From Flammeovirgaceae bacterium (lineage in GTDB: Bacteria; Bacteroidota; Bacteroidia; Cytophagales; Cyclobacteriaceae): DNA of 40,780 nucleotides. The number at the start of each line of letters is the position of its first letter. Position 1 is the first letter of the stretch. The stretch covers positions 1 to 40,780 of the forward strand of contig JAHEZH010000042.1 in NCBI GenBank assembly GCA_023251155.1, read 5' to 3'. The translations under genes were made by a program, and so were the position numbers. Of this stretch, positions 7,664 through 16,223 are shown one piece after another. The notes under the pieces were generated by a model. It saw only the letters and a program-made list of their open reading frames with translations, ran no database searches and had not been told where the DNA came from.

Positions 7664-9996
7664 GCAGATTCATAATTACCAGCCTATTACTCTGGTGTAC
7701 ATATGTGGATAGCGATGCACAAATAGACTTGTCTACCCTAAATCAGAAATTTGAGTCATATCAATCCGTATGGGGAAAAACAGAAATTCACCTCGTCTTA
7801 AATCAGGACAAATTCTTCCCGGGAGATACGGTATGGTTTAAAGCTTATTTTCTGAAAGAAGATAGGACTAGTGTAACCGGGAAACAGTTAATAGACATCA
7901 ATCTGGTTGACGTGGAAGGGAAATCAAAACTTCATCTTTTGATTAGTGTGATTGATGGATCAGGTCAAAATCAATTGGTGATACCCAATGCACTTACTGC
8001 CGGGTTCTATTTAATCACTGCACATAGTAGCTGGATGATGAATTTCAATCCAATGCCAATATTTAAAAAGACCATACAGGTAGTAACGGGTAACCGTATT
8101 ATCGAAAAAGAAAAAACATCCATACGGTCGAGTGCTGAGGGAGGGCATCTTATCAGAGGCATTCCCAATAAAGTAAGCATTATGACCAATCGGGTTAATG
8201 TTCCGGTACAAATCATTGATTCTGCCACCAAAGAAGAAGGAAGAACAATCACTGACAACAACGGATTGGCCTCGATTGTTTTCGTGCCTGATGAAGGGAT
8301 TAACTACTTTGTCAAAATTGAAGGAGATACCACCCGCACGGCTCTCTCTTCTGTCGAAGAAGGATACCGTATTACTCTTGCGCAGGTTAATAAAAAGGAA
8401 GACTCTGTCAGGGTTCTTATTATACCATCACCAGGAGCATCTGTCCAGAAAGAATTATATTTTATCGTAAGTGCCAAAGGTAAAATCCACTATTCTACCG
8501 CTATCAAGCCCCTTGCAAATGAGCACACGGAATTAAGCCTCTCAAGGGAAAAATTGCCAACCGGGTTCGTTCATCTTTTCTTGATTACTGGCGAAGGAAA
8601 TACAATTGCAAGCCGTGATTTGTATATTCCCCAGGAAAACACAATTGAGGCTAAGCTCCAAACATCCAAAAATCAGTATCACACCAGAGAGAAGGTACAG
8701 CTGGAAGTCACGCTTTCTGATTCTGATGGCCGTCCGGTTGAAGGTGAATTTTCTATTCGTGTTCTCAATGCCGCATTATTCGATACGGAGAAAAAAAATT
8801 CACTTGATAATAATCGGAGGATAGTTAATGGCGAGGGGGTTAGTTTTTTTCATGTAGATCAGGCTGATACAAGCTGGATGAACAGCCTGGATAATTATCT
8901 AATTTGTAACACAACACATTTACCATGGAAAGAAATACTCAAAGGAAATTACACACAACCGTTATTTCCTTTTACAACTGCGATCCAGAAAAACGGATTT
9001 GCCTATTTAGGCGATACGCATGAACCTGTACCTGATTTAACTCAAGTGATGTTTTATCTTCAAAAAAACGTCCTGCATTATCAGGTAGTGACTCAGGAAA
9101 AAGGAAAAATTTCATTTGCTATCCCGGACATCTACGGACAAGACGAGCTTTTCTACCTGGCAGAAGCAAAAGGGCAAAAGATCCCAATCGTGAAAATGGA
9201 ATGGAACGATGTATCCATTCCATTACCTCATGCACCGGCTTCTACTGAAACAAAAAATGCTGATGTTTATGCCGCGTCATCTATCAAACGAAATTTAATA
9301 GACCAATCCTACACTATCTACACGTCCGGACAGCCCTTACCCTCCGTTGCCCATCCGATTAGTTTTGAAGATGAAATTGATGGTGCTGATATTACAATTA
9401 AAGTACAAGATTACATCACCTTCTCCAGTATGGAAGAATTAATCAGGGAAATTTCATCATCACTCTATTATCGTAAGAAAGGGATGAGCGGGAGTGTTCG
9501 AATTAAATTGATCCCCCCACTGGTAGCCACCGATGATCCTCTCTATATAATAGACGGAGTTCCAACAAAGGACACTGATTTTTTTCTATCTCTTAAACCT
9601 TCGGACGTACTTATCCTGAAAATTGTAAAAACCCCCGGAAAACTTTCACCACTTGGCTTCATGGGTAAAAATGGTATTCTACTTGTTCAAACAAAACAGG
9701 GTAATATCCGTAAGCCAGCAGAAGATTCAATGGTTATTGAGGGGCTTAATAAAGCGGTGAATTTCAGTAATCACAACTACTCAGGTGGTGCCTATTCGCA
9801 AAAACCAGATTTCAGATCTACCCTCTACTGGAATTCCTCCATTAAAACTGATTCAGGCGGAAAAGCTACTCTGCAATTCTACACTTCTGATGATATCGGT
9901 AAAATGAATATTGGTATACATGGCCTTACTAAAGATGGTCAGCCATTTTCTGAATTCAAAAACATTGAAGTGAGCCTTGAGACCAAGCGAAATTGA
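7660..9996 (+). CDS. MG2-domain surface protein with a TonB-receptor-type plug domain
   Basis: The start at 7660 overlaps the previous stop (ATGA) and opens a signal peptide (MSRFIITSLLLWCTYVDSDAQ); an ATG-like frame from 7609 is rejected. The product is 778 residues. The first part has the macroglobulin MG2 pattern: VLNQDKFFPGDTVWFKAYFL, then ITAHSSWMMN. Repeated immunoglobulin-like beta-domains follow (for example YHTREKVQLEVTLSDSDGRP at about 345). Around residues 620-690 there is a plug-like unit: DDPLYIIDGVP, SDVLILKIVKTPG, NGILLVQTKQG. No barrel follows. Similar MG2-plus-plug proteins are encoded beside TonB receptors in Bacteroidota, but their role is unclear. It ends the operon that starts at 2641. 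Confidence 0.85.
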   Translation: MSRFIITSLLLWCTYVDSDAQIDLSTLNQKFESYQSVWGKTEIHLVLNQDKFFPGDTVWFKAYFLKEDRTSVTGKQLIDINLVDVEGKSKLHLLISVIDGSGQNQLVIPNALTAGFYLITAHSSWMMNFNPMPIFKKTIQVVTGNRIIEKEKTSIRSSAEGGHLIRGIPNKVSIMTNRVNVPVQIIDSATKEEGRTITDNNGLASIVFVPDEGINYFVKIEGDTTRTALSSVEEGYRITLAQVNKKEDSVRVLIIPSPGASVQKELYFIVSAKGKIHYSTAIKPLANEHTELSLSREKLPTGFVHLFLITGEGNTIASRDLYIPQENTIEAKLQTSKNQYHTREKVQLEVTLSDSDGRPVEGEFSIRVLNAALFDTEKKNSLDNNRRIVNGEGVSFFHVDQADTSWMNSLDNYLICNTTHLPWKEILKGNYTQPLFPFTTAIQKNGFAYLGDTHEPVPDLTQVMFYLQKNVLHYQVVTQEKGKISFAIPDIYGQDELFYLAEAKGQKIPIVKMEWNDVSIPLPHAPASTETKNADVYAASSIKRNLIDQSYTIYTSGQPLPSVAHPISFEDEIDGADITIKVQDYITFSSMEELIREISSSLYYRKKGMSGSVRIKLIPPLVATDDPLYIIDGVPTKDTDFFLSLKPSDVLILKIVKTPGKLSPLGFMGKNGILLVQTKQGNIRKPAEDSMVIEGLNKAVNFSNHNYSGGAYSQKPDFRSTLYWNSSIKTDSGGKATLQFYTSDDIGKMNIGIHGLTKDGQPFSEFKNIEVSLETKRN

Positions 9997-10156
9997 CAAG
10001 ACTTCATTTCAAATAGCAACACTCACCTTGCCCTTGTGTTCATTTTTGAACATCTTTGTACGCATGAGCACATAAGCAACGCTGAAAAGGGCATTTTCGG
10101 ACGCGCTGTGCACTGGCACAATTTTCTCTAATTATTTGACGGCATTAACCTGAACC

Positions 10157-11527
10157 ATGGTGAACGAAGGCGGAAAAATTTTAATGATTGATGACGATGA
10201 AGATGTATTGCTGGCAGCCAAGATGCTGTTGAAGAAATACAACTACCATGTAATCATCGAAAAGAACCCTAACAAAATTCCTTTTCTTTTAAATAACGAT
10301 ACCTATGATGTGATCCTGCTGGATATGAACTTCAGCAAAGACACCACCAGTGGTAAAGAAGGCTTTGAGTGGCTGGCGCAAATCAAAGAGCGAGACCCAC
10401 AGGCCGTAGTGATTATGATCACCGCATTTGGTGATGTGGAGATGGCCGTACGCGCACTAAAAGAAGGCGCTACCGATTTTATATTGAAGCCGTGGCAAAA
10501 CGAAAAACTGATCGCTACAATATCTACGGCCATACGATTGAAAAAATCATATAACGAAGTAGATAAGCTGCGCAAAGCAAAGCAGATGCTGGAAGAACAA
10601 ATCAGCCAGCCTTTTCGCGATATCATTGGATCCAGTCCCTCCATCACCGAAGTCTTTTCATTGATCGATAAAGTAGCCAAGACCGATGCCAACGTATTGA
10701 TACTGGGTGAAAACGGAACGGGGAAGGAACTAGTGGCCCGTGCGCTGCACCAAAAGTCATTGCGTAAAGACAGTTCGTTTGTAGCCGTAGACATGGGTGC
10801 CATCACGGAAACGCTTTTTGAAAGTGAATTATTCGGTCATAAGAAAGGTGCTTTCACCGATGCACGGGAAGATCGTCCAGGACGATTTGAATTGGCCAAT
10901 GGGGGTACATTATTTCTTGATGAAATAGGAAACCTGAGCATGAGCCTGCAAAGCAAACTCCTCAGTGCATTGCAGTCACGGCAAGTAACACGCGTAGGGT
11001 CTAATCAGGCTATTGAAGTGGACATACGCTTGGTATGCGCCACTAACATGCCACTGCACCAGATGGTAAAGGAAGGAAGATTCCGTCAGGATTTACTGTA
11101 TCGTATCAATACCGTTGAGCTTCACATACCCCCCTTGAGCGAGCGTGTGGATGACATCCCTATGCTGGCCAATCACTTCCTCAATCATTATTCTAAAAAA
11201 TACAGGAAAGAAGTATTGTCCATCTCACCTGAAGCAATGACCAAGCTGAAGAAATATGCCTGGCCAGGCAACGTGCGCGAACTACAGCACTCCATTGAGC
11301 GTGCACTGATCATGGCCGACTCTCCCGCCCTGCAGGAGAGTGATTTCTTATTCAGTCGTAAAACCAATGATGCTCCTGATCTGGACTCCCTCAACCTCGA
11401 TGAAGTAGAAAAGGCAGCAGTAGCAAAAGCAATTCAATTACACAATGGCAATATTTCAAAAGCTGCGGAAGAGCTGGGATTAACCCGGGCATCGCTTTAC
11501 CGCAGAATGGAAAAATATGGACTTTAA
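10157..11527 (+). CDS. Sigma-54-dependent NtrC-family response regulator
   Basis: The product is 456 residues with three parts. The receiver (about 7-125) has the acidic triplet 12-14, phospho-acceptor Asp56 (VILLDMNF), and LKPW with the conserved Lys. The AAA+ domain (about 155-390) has Walker A GENGTGKE at 184-191, Walker B LFLDEIGN, the sigma-54 contact loop as GAFTDA at 231-236, and the arginine-finger region RFRQDLLYRIN. A Fis-type helix-turn-helix ends the protein (NISKAAEELGLTRASLYRRM). It activates transcription from sigma-54 promoters after phosphorylation. The histidine kinase gene overlaps its 3' end by 11 bases, so the two form a system. The contact loop has Asp where the textbook loop has Gly. 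Targets are unknown. Confidence 0.93.
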   Translation: MVNEGGKILMIDDDEDVLLAAKMLLKKYNYHVIIEKNPNKIPFLLNNDTYDVILLDMNFSKDTTSGKEGFEWLAQIKERDPQAVVIMITAFGDVEMAVRALKEGATDFILKPWQNEKLIATISTAIRLKKSYNEVDKLRKAKQMLEEQISQPFRDIIGSSPSITEVFSLIDKVAKTDANVLILGENGTGKELVARALHQKSLRKDSSFVAVDMGAITETLFESELFGHKKGAFTDAREDRPGRFELANGGTLFLDEIGNLSMSLQSKLLSALQSRQVTRVGSNQAIEVDIRLVCATNMPLHQMVKEGRFRQDLLYRINTVELHIPPLSERVDDIPMLANHFLNHYSKKYRKEVLSISPEAMTKLKKYAWPGNVRELQHSIERALIMADSPALQESDFLFSRKTNDAPDLDSLNLDEVEKAAVAKAIQLHNGNISKAAEELGLTRASLYRRMEKYGL

Positions 11528-12875
11528 TATCAATTGGCGATCACCGTTAGTCACACGGGTAGCTATTTTGGTAGCCACTATTTTTGCTTTTGTTTATTTT
11601 TTTAGCTGGACGGGCACTACGGGTCCAATGATCAAACTTAGTTTAGGGGCGGCTGTTCTTTTCCAGGTAATCCAACTGGTGAAGTCGGTCGAGAAATCAA
11701 ACAATGAGGTCAGCTCGTTTCTGGATTCTATTCGTTTTGATGATCTCTCATTGTCCTTCAAAACCGATAGCAAAGACCCTACCGTACAGCGACTGCATCA
11801 GGAATTGAATGAAGCACTCGGCAAACTGCGCACGTCGCGCAAAGAAAGAGATTCCGAATACCAGTTCTTTAAAAACATAGTTCAGCATGTGGGTATTGGT
11901 ATTCTTACTTTCAAGAAAGACGGTACCATTCAGATCATCAACAGTGCCGCCAAGCGATTGCTTCGCATCAACAAAGCAGACGTAATTGAAGACCTGCGTG
12001 AAGTAAGCGATTCGCTGGTTGAAACGTTTGTCAAACTAAAAACAGGAGGCCGCGAGTTGATTCGCCTGAAGCTGGGTGATGAAACCATACAGCTCTCTGT
12101 GTTTGCCATCGAACTCACCCTTCGCGGTGAAGAACTCAAGCTGATTTCCATGAGCAACATCCAGAGCGAACTGGAAGAAAAAGAAATGGAAGCATGGCAA
12201 AACCTTGTGCGGGTGCTTACCCATGAGATCATGAACTCCGTTACGCCCATCTCTTCCCTGGCGGGAATTGTAGAGGAAGACATCAAACATAAGATTGAGC
12301 AAGACATTCATGAGTTGCGAAAAGAGGAGATGGAAGACATTCATCTTTCCCTGCAAACCATCAGCAGAAGAAGTGAAGGCTTGATCCGTTTCGTAAAGGA
12401 ATTCCGAAACCTGACACACATACCCAAGCCGCGTTTATCTGAAGTCGCCATAAAACCATTACTGGATGAAGTGGCCATGCTCCATAAAAAGGAACTGGCC
12501 GATCGCAGCATTACTATTTCCGTCAACGTATTCCCGGAGAATTTATTGATGCAAGTGGACAAAACCATGATTGAACAGGTACTTATCAACCTGGTAAAAA
12601 ATGCGATACAGGCTTTTGATGAACAACCGGATAAGAAGATCGAACTCACCGGTTTTACCAATGAAAAAGGGCGTGCCGTCATCTCGGTGAAAGACAGTGG
12701 ATCAGGGATTGATAGCGAAGCGTTGGAAAAAATATTTATCCCTTTCTTCTCTACCAAGAAAACAGGTTCGGGTATAGGCCTGAGCTTATCCAAACAGATC
12801 ATGCGCCAGCATGAAGGGAGCATCAGTGTGAAATCGAAACTGGGCGAAGGAACCGAATTTATTTTGCGCTTTTAG
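11517..12875 (+). CDS. Membrane sensor histidine kinase, partner of the NtrC-type regulator
   Basis: The product is 452 residues. Two N-terminal membrane segments (about 12-30 and 36-54) leave almost no periplasmic part, so sensing is probably within the membrane or cytoplasm. A PAS-like region (about 115-210, GIGILTFKKDGTIQIINSAA) precedes the phosphorylated His236 in LTHEIMNSVTPISS. The ATPase domain shows the N box (INLVKNAIQAF), G1 box (VKDSGSGID), F box (FIPFFSTK) and G2 box (GSGIGLSLSKQI). It overlaps the regulator gene by 11 bases. Kinases of this NtrY-like arrangement commonly sit next to NtrC-type regulators in Bacteroidota. The signal is unknown. Confidence 0.92.
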   Translation: MDFNINWRSPLVTRVAILVATIFAFVYFFSWTGTTGPMIKLSLGAAVLFQVIQLVKSVEKSNNEVSSFLDSIRFDDLSLSFKTDSKDPTVQRLHQELNEALGKLRTSRKERDSEYQFFKNIVQHVGIGILTFKKDGTIQIINSAAKRLLRINKADVIEDLREVSDSLVETFVKLKTGGRELIRLKLGDETIQLSVFAIELTLRGEELKLISMSNIQSELEEKEMEAWQNLVRVLTHEIMNSVTPISSLAGIVEEDIKHKIEQDIHELRKEEMEDIHLSLQTISRRSEGLIRFVKEFRNLTHIPKPRLSEVAIKPLLDEVAMLHKKELADRSITISVNVFPENLLMQVDKTMIEQVLINLVKNAIQAFDEQPDKKIELTGFTNEKGRAVISVKDSGSGIDSEALEKIFIPFFSTKKTGSGIGLSLSKQIMRQHEGSISVKSKLGEGTEFILRF

Positions 12876-12877
12876 CC

Positions 12878-12913
12878 GTTTATAGTCCTGATTCATCGCA
12901 TCAGAATATAAAC
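12878..12913. repeat. Inverted repeat after the histidine kinase gene, possible terminator
   Basis: GTTTATA (12878-12884) pairs with TATAAAC (12907-12913), and inside it CTGAT (12888-12892) pairs with ATCAG (12900-12904), with a small internal loop. It begins two bases after the kinase stop codon. No clean T tract follows, so it may be a weak terminator or an mRNA-stabilising hairpin. Confidence 0.4.
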
Positions 12914-12943
12914 ATCTCCTGTTCCTTTTCGGAAGGAAATAAT

Positions 12944-12951
12944 TAGATTTG
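12944..12951 (+). promoter_or_regulatory. Bacteroidota -7 promoter element for the acyl carrier protein gene
   Basis: TAGATTTG matches the Bacteroidota -7 consensus TAnnTTTG exactly and ends 16 bases before the ATG at 12968. No clear TTTG -33 element is visible at the expected 19-21 base spacing, so the assignment rests on the -7 match and position. Confidence 0.45.
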
Positions 12952-12967
12952 TTCTTTTACTATCCTT

Positions 12968-13207
12968 ATGCAAGACGTACAAAAGAAAATAGCTGCTATC
13001 CTTGTCGATAAATTAGGAATACCTGAATCAGAAATCACCCCTGATGCCAGCTTTGTAAAAGACCTGGGAATCGATTCCCTCGACTATGCTGAACTGGTAA
13101 TGGAATTCGAGCAGGTGTTTGATATAAAAATACCCGATGATGATGCAGAGAAAATGCAGACCATCGGCAATGCCGTTTCCTACATTCAAAGCAAACTGAA
13201 AGCCTGA
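12968..13207 (+). CDS. acpP: Acyl carrier protein
   Basis: The product is 79 residues and is acidic, with the four-helix acyl carrier layout. The phosphopantetheine attachment site is Ser37 in the motif DLGIDSLDYAELVM. The C-terminal part DAEKMQTIGNAVSYI matches helix IV of typical AcpP. It carries acyl intermediates as thioesters on a 4'-phosphopantetheine arm. Unusually for a primary acpP, it is not followed by fabF; the next gene is a minus-strand YopX-domain gene whose stop is two bases away. It could therefore be a secondary carrier protein, although the sequence is close to standard AcpP. A good -7 promoter element lies just upstream. Confidence 0.85.
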   Translation: MQDVQKKIAAILVDKLGIPESEITPDASFVKDLGIDSLDYAELVMEFEQVFDIKIPDDDAEKMQTIGNAVSYIQSKLKA

Positions 13208-13208
13208 G

Positions 13209-13544
13209 TCACTTCAACTCAAAAAAACTGCAGAATCGTTTCATTCGCACAGCAACAGCAACGACAAACGGTTCTCTGTTGCTGTCGTTAGTTAAAGAGT
13301 GGTAATACCATCCGTTGGTTTCTTCGTTCCAGTAAACAAGAAATTTTTCAGAGGAGATCAGCAGCACATCCTGATCATAAATCTCCACTCCGTCTATATC
13401 GCACAAGCCAGTAAATTGCAGTAGCACATGGTCTTTCTTTATCAGTTCACCCTTATTACAATCAATGCTGCTCAGCCGCATCACCAGGCGGGTACTGGTG
13501 TTCCATGCTTTAAATTTGACCTTTCTGGGTTTGAAATCAGGCAT
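13209..13544 (-). CDS. YopX-domain protein
   Basis: The product is 111 residues. The N-terminus KPRKVKFKAWN and the core LLQFTGLCDIDGVEIYDQDV match the YopX domain, which has the usual form FKFRVW...QFTGLxDxxGxEIYEGD. YopX proteins are best known from Bacillus phage SPbeta and other phages, but single chromosomal copies are frequent in Bacteroidota. The function is unknown. The gene ends one base after the acyl carrier protein gene on the opposite strand, and its start is 37 bases from the divergent lipid kinase gene. No other phage gene is visible nearby, so there is no sign of a prophage here. Composition does not stand out by eye. Confidence 0.72.
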   Translation of the reverse strand: MPDFKPRKVKFKAWNTSTRLVMRLSSIDCNKGELIKKDHVLLQFTGLCDIDGVEIYDQDVLLISSEKFLVYWNEETNGWYYHSLTNDSNREPFVVAVAVRMKRFCSFFELK

Positions 13545-13581
13545 AATGGGATGATCCGGAAATAGTTAAATTTAGGCCACC

Positions 13582-14481
13582 ATGGCTGAAAATAAAAAGG
13601 TCTTTTTCATCATCAACAAATACTCCGGCACTGGCTATCGGCCCGAAGTAGAAGGTCGCATCATCGATCGGTGTGGTGAGCTGGGTTACGAATGTACCAT
13701 TGAGTTCACTCAAAGCAGGGGGCACGCCACGGAGCTGGCACAACAAGCTGTAAAAGAAAAATTCAAAATTGCCTTTGCCATGGGGGGCGATGGTACCGTC
13801 AACGAAGTAGCGCAAGGTCTTGTACATACCGAGACGGCACTGGGCATTCTTCCGAAAGGATCTGGTAACGGACTGGCGCGTCATTTAAAAATACCATTGA
13901 AGTTTAAAGATGCGCTGGAGTTATTGCCGCATCACCAAGTACTGAAGATGGATACGTTTTTAGTAAACGATCATCTTTCTGTCAATGTATCGGGTATAGG
14001 CTTTGATGGTCACATCGCGAATTTATTTGGAAAGAACGGCAAACGTGGATTGATGACCTATGGCAAACTGGTCATGTCAGAGTTCAATACGTTCAAAGAA
14101 TTCAAAGGCCAGGTCATCATCGATGGGAACCATTTGGAGCGCGATTCATTTATACTTGCTTTCGCTAACTCCTCTCAGTTTGGCAATAATGCACGCATAG
14201 CTCCTTTTGCTTCGGTGTGCGATGAACTGATCGATGTGTGCTTCATTAAAAAAGTACCTGTATCACAGGTGGTTGGCTTTGCCTCCAAAATGTTTACGGG
14301 CAAGATGGAGAGTTCGGCATTTGTTGAAATCATCAAAGCAAAACAAATCCAGGTGAACTTCTCTTCGCCCATAGCCTATCACATCGATGGTGAAGGACAT
14401 ACTGCATCCAGGTCGTTTGAGGTACGGATGCAACCTCGTTCATTAAATATTCTGGTTCCGACTACTCTTTCTGTTTTTTGA
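13582..14481 (+). CDS. Diacylglycerol/sphingosine-type lipid kinase (DagK/YegS family)
   Basis: The product is 299 residues, the usual length for this family. It starts with FFIINKYSGTG, the phosphate-binding lead strand. The nucleotide-binding motif is MGGDGTVNEV (about 67-76), followed by the substrate-pocket motif LPKGSGNGLARHL. The C-terminal beta-sandwich domain has NVSGIGFDGHIA, LAFANSSQFGNNARIAP and AYHIDGEGH. It is expected to phosphorylate diacylglycerol or a related lipid with ATP at the inner face of the membrane, which would recycle diacylglycerol into phospholipid synthesis. The exact lipid cannot be told from the sequence. It is divergent from the YopX gene and monocistronic by appearance. 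Confidence 0.88.
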   Translation: MAENKKVFFIINKYSGTGYRPEVEGRIIDRCGELGYECTIEFTQSRGHATELAQQAVKEKFKIAFAMGGDGTVNEVAQGLVHTETALGILPKGSGNGLARHLKIPLKFKDALELLPHHQVLKMDTFLVNDHLSVNVSGIGFDGHIANLFGKNGKRGLMTYGKLVMSEFNTFKEFKGQVIIDGNHLERDSFILAFANSSQFGNNARIAPFASVCDELIDVCFIKKVPVSQVVGFASKMFTGKMESSAFVEIIKAKQIQVNFSSPIAYHIDGEGHTASRSFEVRMQPRSLNILVPTTLSVF

Positions 14482-14570
14482 TTTTAAAATACCCCAGCCT
14501 GAGTTAGCCTCGGAAATGGGTTTCCCGTTTACTTCCACTGCACATTACATTTATTTAACCCTCATCACCT

Positions 14571-15710
14571 ATGAAAAAAATACTGTCCGCGATTTTGCTA
14601 TTATCGGCCTCCTGCCTTGCAGTCGCTCAAACGATCACTCAACCACCCAGTGGCGACAATCAAAAAGCCAGCGTGACCCAATGGATTGGCCCGGTATCGG
14701 TCACCATCAATTACAGCAGTCCGGATGTACATGGAAGCAATGGGGAAGATCGCAGAGGCCACATCTGGGGCGAGCTGGTACACTATGGATTCATCGATCA
14801 GGGATATGGCTCATCGAAGGCGGCACCATGGCGCGCGGGGGCCAATGAAAACACGACCATTACCTTTTCTCACCCGGTGAAAATCGGGGGTACTGAAGTA
14901 AAAGCAGGAACGTATGGATTGTTTCTCGATGTTGAAAAAACAGGGCCGTGGAACTGGATCTTATCCAATAAGTCCAGCGATTGGGGAAGTTATTATTACA
15001 ACGCGAAAGACGATGCTGTTCGTGTACCAACTTCACCTGCCGATGCTCCTTATACCGAATGGCTTACGTATGGTTTTGAAGATCGTTTACCTCATTCTAC
15101 CGTAGCTTACCTGCAATGGGAAAACAAGAAAGTACCATTAAAGATAGAAGTGCCCAACATCAACCAACTGTATGTCGATATTATTCGCAAAGAACTATAT
15201 GCTACGGCATTGCCGGCCAGTGGCCTGCAGGAAAGCTGGGTAAGTGCAGCTAACTTTTGTGTACGCAATTCGATCAATTTAGAAGAAGCATTAACCTGGG
15301 CCGACATCGCCATTACGGATCAATTCTTTGGGGAGAAAAACTTCAACACACTTTCTACGAAAGCAAATGTATTGATGGCGCTGGGACGCAATGAAGAAGC
15401 CAGCAAAGTAATGGATGAGGCGATTCAGCAACCTGGTGCAAGTGTACAAGCCATCCATCAATATGGAAGACAATTGCTGGCTGCCGGTAATACAACAAAA
15501 GCATTACAGATCTTTCAATACAATTTCAAAAAACATCCGGAAGAGAAATTTACCACTTACGTGGGATTGGCGAGAGGCTATGCCGCCGTAGGCGATAAAA
15601 AGAGTGCCATTAAAAACTGGGAGATAGCCATTAAAAATCTTCCTGAAGATCAAAAACAGAATGCCGCGCTTTACGAAGCGGAAGTCAAAAAGCTGAAAGA
15701 AGGGAAATAA
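14571..15710 (+). CDS. DUF2911 exported protein with TPR-like C-terminal half
   Basis: The product is 379 residues with a signal peptide (MKKILSAILLLSASCLAVAQ). Residues of about 25-175 are the DUF2911 domain: VTINYSSPDVHG, RRGHIWGELVHYG, WRAGANENTTITFS, GTEVKAGTYGLFLD and WNWILSN. The C-terminal part (about 225-375) is helical, with TPR-like repeats (ALTWADIAI, NVLMALGRNEEASKVMDEA, YVGLARGYAAVGDKKSAIKNWE). DUF2911 proteins are widespread in Bacteroidota, probably periplasmic, and of unknown function. A strong intrinsic terminator follows directly, so the gene is likely the last or only one of its transcript. Family assignment is firm; no function is claimed. Confidence 0.88.
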   Translation: MKKILSAILLLSASCLAVAQTITQPPSGDNQKASVTQWIGPVSVTINYSSPDVHGSNGEDRRGHIWGELVHYGFIDQGYGSSKAAPWRAGANENTTITFSHPVKIGGTEVKAGTYGLFLDVEKTGPWNWILSNKSSDWGSYYYNAKDDAVRVPTSPADAPYTEWLTYGFEDRLPHSTVAYLQWENKKVPLKIEVPNINQLYVDIIRKELYATALPASGLQESWVSAANFCVRNSINLEEALTWADIAITDQFFGEKNFNTLSTKANVLMALGRNEEASKVMDEAIQQPGASVQAIHQYGRQLLAAGNTTKALQIFQYNFKKHPEEKFTTYVGLARGYAAVGDKKSAIKNWEIAIKNLPEDQKQNAALYEAEVKKLKEGK

Positions 15711-15721
15711 TTTTCTGATAC

Positions 15722-15750
15722 GAGCCGGATAAAATCCGGCTCTTTCTTTT
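15722..15750 (+). terminator. Intrinsic terminator after the DUF2911 gene
   Basis: GAGCCGGAT (15722-15730) and ATCCGGCTC (15734-15742) form a perfect 9-bp stem with a three-base AAA loop, followed by TTTCTTTTT. It begins 11 bases after the DUF2911 stop codon and separates it from the DinB gene. Confidence 0.9.
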
Positions 15751-15758
15751 TAAATTAA

Positions 15759-16223
15759 ATGATGGAAAAACAAGTCATTGAAACCTGGGAGATTCATCAT
15801 CGCATCCACCTCTACCTGATTGATTCAATTAAAGAAGAACACCTCACTGATTCACTTTCATCAAAAGGAAGAAACGTAGGTGAGCAATTCGCTCATATAC
15901 ACAACGTAAGGCTCATGTGGCTAAAGGCGGCGGCTCCTGAGCTACTGGAAGGCCTTGATAAAATCGAAAAGGAAAATGGCATTACTAAATCACTTCTGAA
16001 GAAATCACTCGCACAATCCGCGAAAGCAATCAGTGCTCTATTGACTCAGGGTATGAAAGAAGGTAAGATCAAGGGCTTCAAGCCTCATGCTGTTGGATTT
16101 CTGGGATACATCATCTCGCATGAGTCACACCATCGTGGCCAGATCATGCTTTGCTTAAAACAATCCGGGCATCCTGCCGACAAGAAAATTGCTTATGGCA
16201 TTTGGGAATGGGGTACACGGTAG
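15759..16223 (+). CDS. DinB-family metal-binding four-helix protein
   Basis: The product is 154 residues. It has the DinB/YfiT layout with a histidine triad: His46 in QFAHIHNVRLMW, and two histidines in ISHESHHRGQIML near residue 125-130. These bind a divalent metal in known family members; many act as thiol transferases or metal-dependent hydrolases, but the activity here is unknown. Two ATG codons stand side by side at 15759 and 15762; either could be used. The last 31 bases overlap the 3' end of the histidine kinase gene on the opposite strand, so the overlap codes on both strands. Confidence 0.85.
   Translation: MMEKQVIETWEIHHRIHLYLIDSIKEEHLTDSLSSKGRNVGEQFAHIHNVRLMWLKAAAPELLEGLDKIEKENGITKSLLKKSLAQSAKAISALLTQGMKEGKIKGFKPHAVGFLGYIISHESHHRGQIMLCLKQSGHPADKKIAYGIWEWGTR

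Noticed and set aside
10100-10140. A sigma-54-like promoter (TGGCAC near 10115) before the NtrC-type regulator
   Set aside because: The -24 half looks right, but the -12 half reads TCTC instead of TTGC at the required spacing, so the essential GC is missing.
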